Assembly (NCBI GenBank): GCA_022601435.1
Contig: JAJACQ010000022.1
Coordinates: forward strand, 1-55,136
DNA length: 55,136 nt
DNA from: Chlamydiia bacterium
GTDB lineage: Bacteria; Chlamydiota; Chlamydiia; Chlamydiales; 2-12-FULL-49-11
Direction of reading: 5' to 3'
The notes beneath the pieces were generated by a model. The model was not told where the DNA came from, ran no database searches, and worked only from the letters and a program-made list of their open reading frames with translations. Each line of letters starts with the position of its first letter. Positions within the stretch are counted from its first letter, which is position 1. Shown one piece after another: positions 8,333 to 16,706 of the stretch. The position numbers and the translations under genes were made by a program.

Positions 8333-9465
8333 TGGGAATACCGAAATTTAAACTAGAAGAATTCTGGAAAAAATATGAATTTTCAACACCTTATCTATTA
8401 TGTTGTTCAGACCCGGAAAGTTGGAAGATGAATGAATTAATAGAGATGGCTGATCCAGAATGTAAAAATATGTGGGAAACACTAACTTTAGGTTATACAG
8501 AAGTGCCTGGGATGCCAATTTTAAGAAAGGAGATTTCAAAGCTTTATAACACTATAAATCAAGAGGATGTGATAACTTTTGCAGGAGCGGAAGAAGGTAT
8601 TTATTGTTCTTTAAAGTCATTATTAACGCCCTCTGATCATGTAATTGTTTTTGAGCCATGTTATCAATCCTTAAAAACCATACCCGAATCTTGTGGAGCT
8701 GAAATTTCTAAAATTCCATTAGAATTTGAGAATGGATGGCAAATTGATATAAATAAAGTAAAAGTCGCTATGAAAAAAAATACTAAACTTATCATATTAA
8801 ACTATCCCCATAATCCCACAGGAACGCTTATTAAAAAAGAAACCTTATCTCAGATTATTGAATTAGCAAAACAATACAATGCGTATATTTTTAGTGATGA
8901 AGTTTATAGATTTTTAGAGATAAATGAAAAGACAAGAGAGTTATCAATTGCTGATCTATATGAGAAAGGAATTGCGCTTAATGTTATGAGTAAGTCTTTT
9001 GGTCTTCCTGGATTAAGAGTGGGTTGGATTGTTTCAAAAGACAAAAACTTCATTGATCAAATCAGCTCATATAAAGTCTACACATCTATTTGCAATAGCG
9101 CTCCAAGTGAAGTGCTTGCTTTAATTGCATTAAGAGCAAAAAAAATAATAATAGAAAGAAATCGAAAAATAATGCTTTATAACCTTCAACAATTAGATAA
9201 GTTTATTGAGCGGAATAAACAGCTAGTTACTTGGCAAAGACCGCAAAGTGGGACAATAGGTATTATGAAAGTATTAGTTTCCATTTCTACCGATGAGTTA
9301 ACTAAAAGACTTTCTAAGGATTATGGGATATTAATTATGCCGGGGAGTGTGATAGATTTACAGGATGATTATTTTAGAATAGGGTTTGGTCGGAAAAATA
9401 TGCCTGAAATCTTAAATAGATTTGAAAAAGCATTTCTAGAAATAGTAGAAAAAGTTGCTACTTGA
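8332..9465 (+). CDS. PLP-dependent class I/II aminotransferase
   Basis: A 377-residue fold-type I aminotransferase. Visible motifs are NYPHNPTG (157-164, the cofactor-binding Asn), SDEVYR (188-193, Asp189 on the pyridine nitrogen and Tyr192), and SKSFGLPGLRVGW (220-232) with Schiff-base Lys221. A C-terminal FRIGFGR supplies the substrate-carboxylate arginine. Length and motifs are complete, so the enzyme should be active. It is related to aspartate/aromatic/capreomycidine-synthase-like enzymes, but the substrate cannot be told. It is cotranscribed with the YheO-type regulator, which suggests an amino acid (perhaps one with a D- or unusual configuration) as inducer and substrate. Confidence 0.9.
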   Translation: MGIPKFKLEEFWKKYEFSTPYLLCCSDPESWKMNELIEMADPECKNMWETLTLGYTEVPGMPILRKEISKLYNTINQEDVITFAGAEEGIYCSLKSLLTPSDHVIVFEPCYQSLKTIPESCGAEISKIPLEFENGWQIDINKVKVAMKKNTKLIILNYPHNPTGTLIKKETLSQIIELAKQYNAYIFSDEVYRFLEINEKTRELSIADLYEKGIALNVMSKSFGLPGLRVGWIVSKDKNFIDQISSYKVYTSICNSAPSEVLALIALRAKKIIIERNRKIMLYNLQQLDKFIERNKQLVTWQRPQSGTIGIMKVLVSISTDELTKRLSKDYGILIMPGSVIDLQDDYFRIGFGRKNMPEILNRFEKAFLEIVEKVAT

Positions 9466-9503
9466 AGTCAACTATCCCATATGCTTATCAATTTTAATAG
9501 ATA

Positions 9504-9538
9504 ACAAGAGTTGCAACTAAAAAATATTTAAATCTATT
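9504..9538 (+). repeat. Direct repeat, copy B (degenerate copy of permease 3' end)
   Basis: It shares the 15-nt core ACAAGAGTTGCAACT and most of the following 19 nt with 7591-7624. No gene uses it here. It looks like the right boundary of an inserted or duplicated segment of about 1.9 kb. The rest of 9466-9628 shows nothing else recognisable. Confidence 0.75.
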
Positions 9539-9628
9539 GAACACTTCTTTCAAGTTGGATTTGAGGATTAGAGAGATTGATATTCAATTCAGGATTTTGT
9601 ATGGTGGGGTTTTGCATTGGAGTGAGAT

Positions 9629-10405
9629 ATGGTTGTTGATGAAAGAGAAATGTTTGTTGAAAGGCTTGCTGGAACAGGTGAGATGAACTTTGTACTTATC
9701 CATAATGCAGGTTCTAGTCATCGCTTTTTTACTCATCAAGTTGAGATGCTCAGGGAGTTTGGGGATGTGATTTGGTTGGATTTACCGGGAAGTGGGGAGA
9801 GCGAGGTTATTTCAAGTTATAAGATGGAAGATCTAGCAAAGATTATTGAAAAGATCTGCGGTGAAATGTCTTTAGATAACATATGTTTAATAGGGTTAAA
9901 TAATGGCTCAAATGTTGCTATAGAAACAACTCTCAGAGGAAATATTAAGTTAAAAAATCTTATCGTGATTGATCCACCAATATTTATGGATCATTCTTTT
10001 AAAAAAGAAATAGAAGGTTTTATTCAGTGTTTGAAGAAGAAAGAGTTTGATGAGAAGTTTATTGCTTCGTTAGTGGATGCATTGTTTTTAAATACTGAGG
10101 CTAGTAATAAAGAAATTGCAATGAGTGCGTTCAATAGTGTTGATCATAAATCTTTGGAAGAAATCTTTGAGGGACTTTTAGAGTGGGATGCAAGAGCTGA
10201 TGGGCGTTTAGAAGGAATAACTTGTCCTACGTTGTGTATATTGACTGATGAGCATCACTGCACTTATGAAAAGATAAAAAAGCAAGCGCCTGAATTTGAG
10301 ATTGGGAAGGTGATAGGTTCACGCTGCTGGGCAACTTTGGAAGTTCCTGAGCAGGTTAATGCGATGATTAAGAGGTTTTTAAATCTCCATCAATCTAATA
10401 AATGA
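9629..10405 (+). CDS. Alpha/beta-hydrolase fold protein lacking the Ser-His pair
   Basis: A 258-residue protein with the alpha/beta-hydrolase layout: FVLIHNAGSS (oxyanion loop, 21-30), VIWLDLPGSGES (47-58), and a nucleophile elbow at 87-93. The elbow reads LIGLNNG, so the catalytic Ser is Asn91. The position of the catalytic His, normally in GxGHWxHLExPExVN, reads GSRCWATLEVPEQVN, so His is Cys233. An acid candidate (Asp207 in ILTDEHH) remains. The fold is intact and the frame is clean, so it is expressed but probably not a Ser hydrolase. It converges on oppF with a 16 bp overlap of the 3' ends. Confidence 0.8.
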   Translation: MVVDEREMFVERLAGTGEMNFVLIHNAGSSHRFFTHQVEMLREFGDVIWLDLPGSGESEVISSYKMEDLAKIIEKICGEMSLDNICLIGLNNGSNVAIETTLRGNIKLKNLIVIDPPIFMDHSFKKEIEGFIQCLKKKEFDEKFIASLVDALFLNTEASNKEIAMSAFNSVDHKSLEEIFEGLLEWDARADGRLEGITCPTLCILTDEHHCTYEKIKKQAPEFEIGKVIGSRCWATLEVPEQVNAMIKRFLNLHQSNK

Positions 10406-11415
10406 CAGCTGCATTTATGATTTTTATTTATATTATTTTCCTGAAGATTTTTATCTTTACACTCAGATTTATGTTTATTACAGCTTGAGTAGTATGGGCA
10501 GGTCTGTTTAGAGGTCTTTGCTTTTATATTTGAAAATGATTGGTTGAGGTTTTGGATATAAGTATTTAGGTTGAAGCTATCCTCAACTTTATCTTGTAAT
10601 GTGTTTAGGGTTTCTTTTTTTAAATCGAAAGTATAAGGCGATTTCTGACCAAAGATTGGGATGGCAGAGAGTAGTTTCTGAGTGAAAGGGTGAAGGGGGT
10701 TTTCAAAGATCTCTTCGGAGTTACCTCTTTCTAGTATTTGTCCACCGTACATAACAAGTACTTTATCGGATAAATTCTTAACTAGGCATAGATCGTGTGA
10801 GATAAAGAGTAAGGATAATCCTAGTTTATCTTTTAGATCTTTTAAAAGGTTGATAATAGAGGCTTGAACAGAGCAATCTAAGGCGTGAGTGGGTTCATCG
10901 CATATAAGAAGTTTTGGTTCAGAGATAAGCGCACGTGCTATGCTAACTCTTTGTCGTTCTCCACCGGAAAGTTCATGAGGGTAGCGGTTTTTATAAGAAA
11001 GTGGCAGTTTTACATCATTAAGTAGTTCATCAACGCGTTTATTTCTAAATTCTTTATTTCCTATTTTATAGATAGTTAAAGGTTCTTTAATAGCTTCTTC
11101 AATAGTCATACGGGGGTTTAATGAACTATAAGGATCTTGGAAGATCATCTGGATTTCTTGAGAAGTTTTAGAGGGTTTTTTGTTATGATTTGAGATTATT
11201 TGATCTTTATAGTAGATTTTACCAGTTGTGATTTTAGAGATTCCGAGGATTGCTTTTGCAATAGATGATTTTCCACAACCACTTTCACCAACTAAAGAAA
11301 CCGTTTCCCCTTCATTTATACTAAATGAGACATCAGAGACAGCATAAAAAATTTTAGATCCTTTTTTATACCGTATAGACATATTGTCTACTTTTAAGAT
11401 TTTTGAGTCTTGCAC
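10390..11415 (-). CDS. oppF: Oligopeptide ABC transporter ATP-binding protein OppF
   Basis: A 341-residue ATPase with Walker A (GESGCGKSS), Q-loop (QMIFQDPYSSLNP), signature LSGGERQRVSIARAL, Walker B (LLICDEPTHALD) and H-loop (LFISHD). The C-terminal oligopeptide extension ends with clustered Cys and His (CPYYSSCNKHKSEC, then CSCHLLD), as in OppF/DppF proteins. It overlaps oppD by 22 nt and is the last gene of oppBCDF. Its 3' end overlaps the hydrolase gene on the other strand. It works with OppD to power peptide import across the inner membrane. Confidence 0.93.
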   Translation of the reverse strand: MQDSKILKVDNMSIRYKKGSKIFYAVSDVSFSINEGETVSLVGESGCGKSSIAKAILGISKITTGKIYYKDQIISNHNKKPSKTSQEIQMIFQDPYSSLNPRMTIEEAIKEPLTIYKIGNKEFRNKRVDELLNDVKLPLSYKNRYPHELSGGERQRVSIARALISEPKLLICDEPTHALDCSVQASIINLLKDLKDKLGLSLLFISHDLCLVKNLSDKVLVMYGGQILERGNSEEIFENPLHPFTQKLLSAIPIFGQKSPYTFDLKKETLNTLQDKVEDSFNLNTYIQNLNQSFSNIKAKTSKQTCPYYSSCNKHKSECKDKNLQENNINKNHKCSCHLLD

Positions 11416-12419
11416 AATACCTCCTTCTTTTGAGGTTTAGAAAGTGGGTAATGGCAACTAACAGAGTTTTCTTCATTTTGTTTAGTTATGGGTTTAGTAT
11501 TTTTACATAACTCCTGAGCATATTTGCATTTATTATAAAAGATACAACCTTTAGAAGTAGGTTCTCTTATAATCGTTATAGCCTCTAAGCGCGTGTCTTT
11601 ATCCATATCAAGCGTAGGGATAGAGTTGATTAAACCTTTTGTGTACGGGTGTTTTGGAAATCTACAAACAGCTTCTGCAGGGCCTGTTTCAACTATTGAT
11701 CCGGCATACATTACAACTACGCGATCGGCAAAATTAGCAACGATATTAAGATCATGCGTAATAAAGATAATACTCATTGCTAAGGTTTTTTGAAGGCGCT
11801 TTAAAAGGTGTAAAATTTCATGTTGGATGGTTACATCCAAAGCAGTAGTGATTTCATCAGCAATAAAGATACGTGGATTGGGAGCTAAAGAAATAGCAAT
11901 CATCACACGTTGTCGCATACCACCTGAGAGTTCATGAGGATAGCTTTTAAAAATTTCTTCAGGATTTGATAACTCTACAAGTTTTAATAATTCTATTGTT
12001 TTATTATAAACATCCTGGGAGCTATAGTGAGGGAAGTGATGAATTAAAGACTCTTTTATTTGAGAGCCGATTGTAGCTGTGGGGTTTAAGTAAGTCATCG
12101 GATCTTGAAAAACAATAGAGATCTCACGGCCACGGATTTTGCGGATCTGTTCTTCATCAAAGTCTAGAAGATTTTCCCTTCCATAAAGAATTTGACTATT
12201 TTCAAATGAATAACCTTTTGGTGAATTCAAATCTAAGATAGCCTTTGCAGTGACGGACTTACCACTTCCAGATTCTCCAATGATGGCAATAAATTCATTT
12301 GGAAATAGACAAAAATTTAAGTTCTTTACAACTGGAATAAATGGCTCTTTAGAAAAAGAATAAGAAAAGTTCTTAAATTCGATCAACGGTTTAAATTTGG
12401 AGTATTTATTATAAGCCAT
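11394..12419 (-). CDS. oppD: Oligopeptide ABC transporter ATP-binding protein OppD
   Basis: A 341-residue ATPase with Walker A (GESGSGKSVTAK), Q-loop (SIVFQDPMTYLNP), signature LSGGMRQRVMIAI, Walker B (IFIADEITTALD), H-loop (IFITHD) and the C-terminal Cys motif CIFYNKCKYAQELC. Walker B ends in Glu-Ile rather than Glu-Pro, a tolerated change. Its ATG overlaps the oppC stop by one base, so the pair is translationally coupled. It forms the ATPase heterodimer with OppF. Confidence 0.93.
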   Translation of the reverse strand: MAYNKYSKFKPLIEFKNFSYSFSKEPFIPVVKNLNFCLFPNEFIAIIGESGSGKSVTAKAILDLNSPKGYSFENSQILYGRENLLDFDEEQIRKIRGREISIVFQDPMTYLNPTATIGSQIKESLIHHFPHYSSQDVYNKTIELLKLVELSNPEEIFKSYPHELSGGMRQRVMIAISLAPNPRIFIADEITTALDVTIQHEILHLLKRLQKTLAMSIIFITHDLNIVANFADRVVVMYAGSIVETGPAEAVCRFPKHPYTKGLINSIPTLDMDKDTRLEAITIIREPTSKGCIFYNKCKYAQELCKNTKPITKQNEENSVSCHYPLSKPQKKEVLCKTQKS

Positions 12420-13282
12420 TAGCGTAACCTCGGATCAAAAGCATCACGCAAGCCATTACCAAGAAGGTTAAAAGCAAGCATTGTTATGCAAATAAAAGTG
12501 GCTGGAAAAAAGAGCCTGTGAGGGTAGTAGACTAATGAGCCAAGACCATCTGACGCCATCATTCCCCAACTAGCAATTGGCGCTCTTACTCCAAGTCCTA
12601 GAAAGCTTAAGAAGGATTCTGTGAAAATAGCAGATGGGATTGTAAGTGTCATAGTTGTGATAATTGTGCCAAAGCAATTAGGAATAATATGTTTTAACAA
12701 GATCCGTTTTTTTGAAGCTCCTAAAGATAAGGCTGCTAAAACAAAGTCTAGCTCTTTTAAGCGTAAAGTCTCTGCCCGAGTGATTCTTGCCATGTTTATC
12801 CACCCTGTAAGCGTCATAGCGATGATAATAGTAAAAATACCCTGTCCTAAAACGACCGTTAATAAAATCACCACTAATAAATATGGAAGTGAATAAAAAA
12901 TATCAGCAATACGCATCATAGTTTCTTCTATTTTTCCACCTGATAAAGCTGCATAAGTGCCATAAGCAACACCAATACACATATCAATTAACGCAGCAGT
13001 AATCCCTACAAATAATGAGATTCTTGCTCCCCACCAAATTCGAGCAAACATAGATCGACCTAAATCATCTGTTCCAAATAGATGAATACTATTTGGCGGC
13101 GTGTTTTTTAAGCTTAAATGCGTTTCATAGTAAGTAGCTGAGGTTAGCATTGGTAAAAAGATAGAACAAAAGATTAAAATACTTAAAACATATAGTCCTG
13201 CCATAGCAAAAGGATTTTGCTGAAGCCTCTTCCAGCTATCTTTTAAAAAACCCTCTTGGATGATATGATTACGATAATTCAT
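12419..13282 (-). CDS. oppC: Oligopeptide ABC transporter permease OppC
   Basis: A 287-residue inner-membrane permease with a long N-terminal cytoplasmic tail, one helix (about 27-47), a periplasmic stretch holding HLFGTDDLGRSMFAR (the OppC N-terminal hallmark), and five more helices. The EAA loop reads ETLRLKELDFVLAALSLGAS and contacts the ATPases. It overlaps oppB by 14 nt. It pairs with OppB to form the channel. Confidence 0.92.
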   Translation of the reverse strand: MNYRNHIIQEGFLKDSWKRLQQNPFAMAGLYVLSILIFCSIFLPMLTSATYYETHLSLKNTPPNSIHLFGTDDLGRSMFARIWWGARISLFVGITAALIDMCIGVAYGTYAALSGGKIEETMMRIADIFYSLPYLLVVILLTVVLGQGIFTIIIAMTLTGWINMARITRAETLRLKELDFVLAALSLGASKKRILLKHIIPNCFGTIITTMTLTIPSAIFTESFLSFLGLGVRAPIASWGMMASDGLGSLVYYPHRLFFPATFICITMLAFNLLGNGLRDAFDPRLR

Positions 13283-14210
13283 AATTTTGGAACCTATCCT
13301 TAATTCGAGGGTCTAAGAAAAAATAAACAATATCAGTGATCACTATAGAAGTTAATAAAATAAAGCTATAAAAGATAGTAAGTCCCATGATGATGGTGTA
13401 ATCACGATTTGTGATGCTAGAGACCATCCATCCACCAAGCCCAGGTATCCCAAAGATCTTTTCCACAATAAAGCTACCTGTAGTAATCGATGCAAAAAGT
13501 GTTCCTAAATAAGAGATCACCGGTAAAAAACTATTTTTCAAAACATGTTTTTGCCAAATCTTAAATTTAGAAAGTCCCTTAGCGCGGGCGGTTAAAATAT
13601 ACTCTTTTTGTAAAACCTCTACCATGGAGGCGCGAGTCATCCTTGCAATAAAAGCAGAAGGGAAGGCTGCTAATGCAATAGCAGGAAGGATCATATGACT
13701 AATTGTTCCCCATCTAGCAATAGGTAAAATCCCAAGTTTTATAGAGAAGATGTATTGTAAGAAGGTGGCTGTTAAAAAGCTTGGAACACTCATACCTCCT
13801 ACAGCTAATATCATAGCAAAATGATCTAAAAACCTTCCTTTATAAAAGGCGGCAATTGAACCCCAAAAGACACCCCAAAAGACCGCTAAAAAAAATGCTA
13901 CACACCCAAGTGTCGCAGATATAGGAAATCCTTCCTTAATAATTTGATTTGTCGTACGTCCTTCATATTTAAATGAAGGGCCCAAATCTAGGGTTAAAAA
14001 ACCTTTTATATACTTCATGTATTGAATATGCAATGGTTTATCTAATCCATAATGACTATAAAGATTTTTCATAATCTCTTCAGGAATAGCTTGTTCTTCT
14101 GTAAAAGGATCGCCTGGAATAGATTTCATCAAAAAAAACGTCAATGTCACAATGGTAAAAAGCGTAAGCACAAAAAAAGTGAGCTTTTTTAGAATATATC
14201 TATAGACCAT
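13269..14210 (-). CDS. oppB: Oligopeptide ABC transporter permease OppB
   Basis: A 313-residue permease with six predicted helices. The N-terminus (YILKKLTFFVLTLFTIVTLT) and the segment IPGDPFTEEQ are typical of OppB. The EAA loop is EVLQKEYILTARAKGLS. It is the first gene of oppBCDF and has its own promoter 63 bp after the sulfatase gene upstream. No oppA lies in the operon or anywhere else in the window, so a substrate-binding protein must be encoded elsewhere. Confidence 0.92.
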   Translation of the reverse strand: MVYRYILKKLTFFVLTLFTIVTLTFFLMKSIPGDPFTEEQAIPEEIMKNLYSHYGLDKPLHIQYMKYIKGFLTLDLGPSFKYEGRTTNQIIKEGFPISATLGCVAFFLAVFWGVFWGSIAAFYKGRFLDHFAMILAVGGMSVPSFLTATFLQYIFSIKLGILPIARWGTISHMILPAIALAAFPSAFIARMTRASMVEVLQKEYILTARAKGLSKFKIWQKHVLKNSFLPVISYLGTLFASITTGSFIVEKIFGIPGLGGWMVSSITNRDYTIIMGLTIFYSFILLTSIVITDIVYFFLDPRIKDRFQNYELS

Positions 14211-14242
14211 TTATTTATCGCTGTTGATTGCTGAATTGAACG

Positions 14243-14271
14243 AGTATAAAGATCATATCAATAACTGTCAA
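14243..14271 (-). promoter_or_regulatory. Promoter of oppBCDF (TTGACA-N17-TATACT)
   Basis: On the minus strand a perfect TTGACA (14271-14266) and TATACT (14248-14243) are 17 bp apart, about 33 bp before the oppB ATG. This is one of the best promoters in the window and separates opp expression from the sulfatase genes upstream. Confidence 0.7.
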
Positions 14272-14273
14272 AT

Positions 14274-16706
14274 TCAAGTGTTTTTTTCAAAATGATCACC
14301 CTTAAAGTCATCTAGTTTGAAATCTTGATCAAAAAAGAAGTTGATGTGAGTATTATTTTCTGATAAAAAACTTTCTTCAACTCTTTCTTCGATATTACAA
14401 CCAGAGCAATAGATACTTTGTAAAGTGTCTGAATTTAATTGATTAATCCCTTCTTCATTTATTTGTTCAGATTCTGAAATGGAAAAAGTATGTAAAGGAA
14501 GCTGATTTAATAAAGCTAAAGATTTATTTGTCAGATTATAGGCATTTTCCAAAAAGAGACAACTAATACTTGAGTGCCTAAGATGAGCAATACCTTCATC
14601 TGTAAGATTTCCACAATGCGTGAGTAATAAAGAATCTAAAGGATGAAGGCTTAAATAATGAAGTGTCTCATTGGTAATATTTAAAGACTCTTTGATTTTA
14701 AGTGAACGAAGCGTTTTATGAGGAAGATTTTTAAAAAACTCATCACTTAGATTAACCCCATCATCAAAATGAAGCCTTTCAATGTGCGTGAGTGAGCCTG
14801 CAAAAAGATTGAGAGCTTCTTTAGAAAATTGCTTGGTTGTTAAAGATAATTCTCTTAGGGGATATTTAGAAAGATACTTTAATGCTTGATCTGTAAGAGA
14901 TAAGCATCCTTTGATTGATAATGAAGAAAGAGTTTCAGGAAGAGCCTTTAAAGATTCATCATCTATTAATAAATTGTTTTCTATCTCAACTCTTTGAAGG
15001 TTTGGATAATCAATAAGATTTAAGCTATGAATCAACATACAATCATTAAGAATTAAGCAATTAAGGTTTTTTAAATTCTTTAGAAGAGTTTCTAATGCTT
15101 CACAAGTGATTTTTTCTTTAGAAAGATTCAAGATTTTTTGAGAATGAGCATCAGATGAAGAGATCGCTTTTGTTTTGAAGAGATGCTCTATATAATGAAA
15201 AGGAGTTTTATAAATTCCTACATTCAGACCATTGTTTGTTCGTATTCCATAAAGAGGAGGGTGGGGAATTTGATTTAGGATGTAAGCCTTAGGATCTTTT
15301 CGTTTTCTTCTTAAAGAAGATCCAATGGAGCTATTAACCCCTTTTAGGTTATATAAATCCATCATAGTAGGTGCAATATCTATATGAGAGGAAACATCAT
15401 CAATCACCAAAGACTTTGTGTCTCCACAATTAATTGGAAGAATTAAATAAGGAACATGGGTAATTTCTGGTTTGATGGATTGATTCAGAACTTTAATGTC
15501 ATCAATATTTATGCCATGATCACCCATGATGTGAAGGTGGATAGGAGCGTCTAAATTTTTTAATTTGGAGACAAAATTATAAAGCATAGTGTCGGTATAT
15601 AGCATTGTTTGTAAGAATTGATTATAAAGACGATCTTTTGTGTCAAATTTTGTTTCCGGCTTAAATTCTTTTGGTGAATTAAATGGATGATGATTTGTTA
15701 TTGTCGCAGCTGTTAAAAAAAGAGGGTCTTTAGCATCAATTATTTTATTAATTAAAAACTCATATAGATATTCATCATGAACGCCCCAACTTGTGCCGCA
15801 AGCTTTAGGATTGAATTTTCTAATGTCTACATGATCAAAGGTTTTTTGGTATTTATGGTTTTTTAGAAATTCTTCTTGAAAATCAAACTTATTACTTCCA
15901 CCTTGAGCAAACATTAAATCATAACCTTTTGTTTTGAAGAGATCAGGAAGTCCTTTTAATTCAAGATGATTCATTTTTTTAGAAGACATTTCAAGTTCAG
16001 AGCCATAAAGAGCAGGTACACCGTATAGGGAATGGAATAAAGCTTTAAAAGTCTGGGTACCGTTTGAATGGAAATTGGAGAATAAGATTCCATCTTTTGA
16101 GAGTTCATCAAAATATGGGGTGGCAGCAATTTCTGCATTTAAACATCCAGTATTAACTCCTCTAAAGGATTCTAAGAAAATCATCACCACATGCGGATTA
16201 TTTCCTGGTAGAGAAAAAAGTTTTTCTCCTGAAAAGTTAATTGTGGTTTTTTCTAGCGGAAGCGCTTTATTTTGATAGTTGCAATTTTCGTTTTCAGGTA
16301 GAAACTTATGTTCTTGGACTGTCTGCTTTTTATTTTTTTTAAGTAAAAGAAGAGGGAGTGTTACAAAGAAAAAAGCTGCTGGATAAGGATTCAGGGTAGA
16401 GTATGGGATAAAATATGTATAAAGGAATGCAATTAGAACTAAAAGAAGAAGTTTTGGGTAGTGGATGATGGAGTCTCTTAAATGAGCAGTATGTCTTATG
16501 AGTTTTAAAGTATTTAATGAAATAGCCTTTCCAAATTTTTGGCGGTAGAAGAAGTTGATAGCAGAATAAAAAAGAGCTATAAAAAAGATATATTTAAAGA
16601 GCCAGAGGGGGATATAGTTTCCTAACATCAAAAGAGATAAAGTAAATAAAAAAGGAAGGTAAAAACATCTATTTAATAAGATAAGAGGAATAAGGATATA
16701 AAGCAT
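14274..16706 (-). CDS. Membrane LtaS/MdoB-like sulfatase fused to leucine-rich repeats (copy 2)
   Basis: An 810-residue protein. Four to five hydrophobic helices (about 1-125) anchor it. Residues about 165-480 form an alkaline-phosphatase/sulfatase fold close to LtaS-type transferases: VVMIFLESFRG (metal Glu), SNGTQTFKAL (catalytic Thr), GTSWGVHDEYLY, ITNHHPF (His) and IMGDHG (metal Asp-His). From about 540 to 790 there are about ten cysteine-type leucine-rich repeats (LSIKGCLSLTDQALKYLS, LLLTHCGNLTDEGIAHL). The family moves phosphoglycerol or phosphoethanolamine onto glycans or lipids, but the substrate here is unknown. Its ATG overlaps the stop of copy 1 (TAATG), with a strong AAGGAGG, so the two are made together. 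Confidence 0.88.
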   Translation of the reverse strand: MLYILIPLILLNRCFYLPFLFTLSLLMLGNYIPLWLFKYIFFIALFYSAINFFYRQKFGKAISLNTLKLIRHTAHLRDSIIHYPKLLLLVLIAFLYTYFIPYSTLNPYPAAFFFVTLPLLLLKKNKKQTVQEHKFLPENENCNYQNKALPLEKTTINFSGEKLFSLPGNNPHVVMIFLESFRGVNTGCLNAEIAATPYFDELSKDGILFSNFHSNGTQTFKALFHSLYGVPALYGSELEMSSKKMNHLELKGLPDLFKTKGYDLMFAQGGSNKFDFQEEFLKNHKYQKTFDHVDIRKFNPKACGTSWGVHDEYLYEFLINKIIDAKDPLFLTAATITNHHPFNSPKEFKPETKFDTKDRLYNQFLQTMLYTDTMLYNFVSKLKNLDAPIHLHIMGDHGINIDDIKVLNQSIKPEITHVPYLILPINCGDTKSLVIDDVSSHIDIAPTMMDLYNLKGVNSSIGSSLRRKRKDPKAYILNQIPHPPLYGIRTNNGLNVGIYKTPFHYIEHLFKTKAISSSDAHSQKILNLSKEKITCEALETLLKNLKNLNCLILNDCMLIHSLNLIDYPNLQRVEIENNLLIDDESLKALPETLSSLSIKGCLSLTDQALKYLSKYPLRELSLTTKQFSKEALNLFAGSLTHIERLHFDDGVNLSDEFFKNLPHKTLRSLKIKESLNITNETLHYLSLHPLDSLLLTHCGNLTDEGIAHLRHSSISCLFLENAYNLTNKSLALLNQLPLHTFSISESEQINEEGINQLNSDTLQSIYCSGCNIEERVEESFLSENNTHINFFFDQDFKLDDFKGDHFEKNT

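Noticed and set aside
9466-9628. Small RNA or tRNA between the aminotransferase and hydrolase genes
   Set aside because: No cloverleaf, no terminator hairpin and no clear promoter; the only notable item is the direct-repeat copy.
11593-11793. Plus-strand frames inside oppD, oppC and other genes (also 12621-12896, 16075-16275)
   Set aside because: They lie antisense to well-supported genes with conserved motifs and have no ribosome sites, so they are chance frames.
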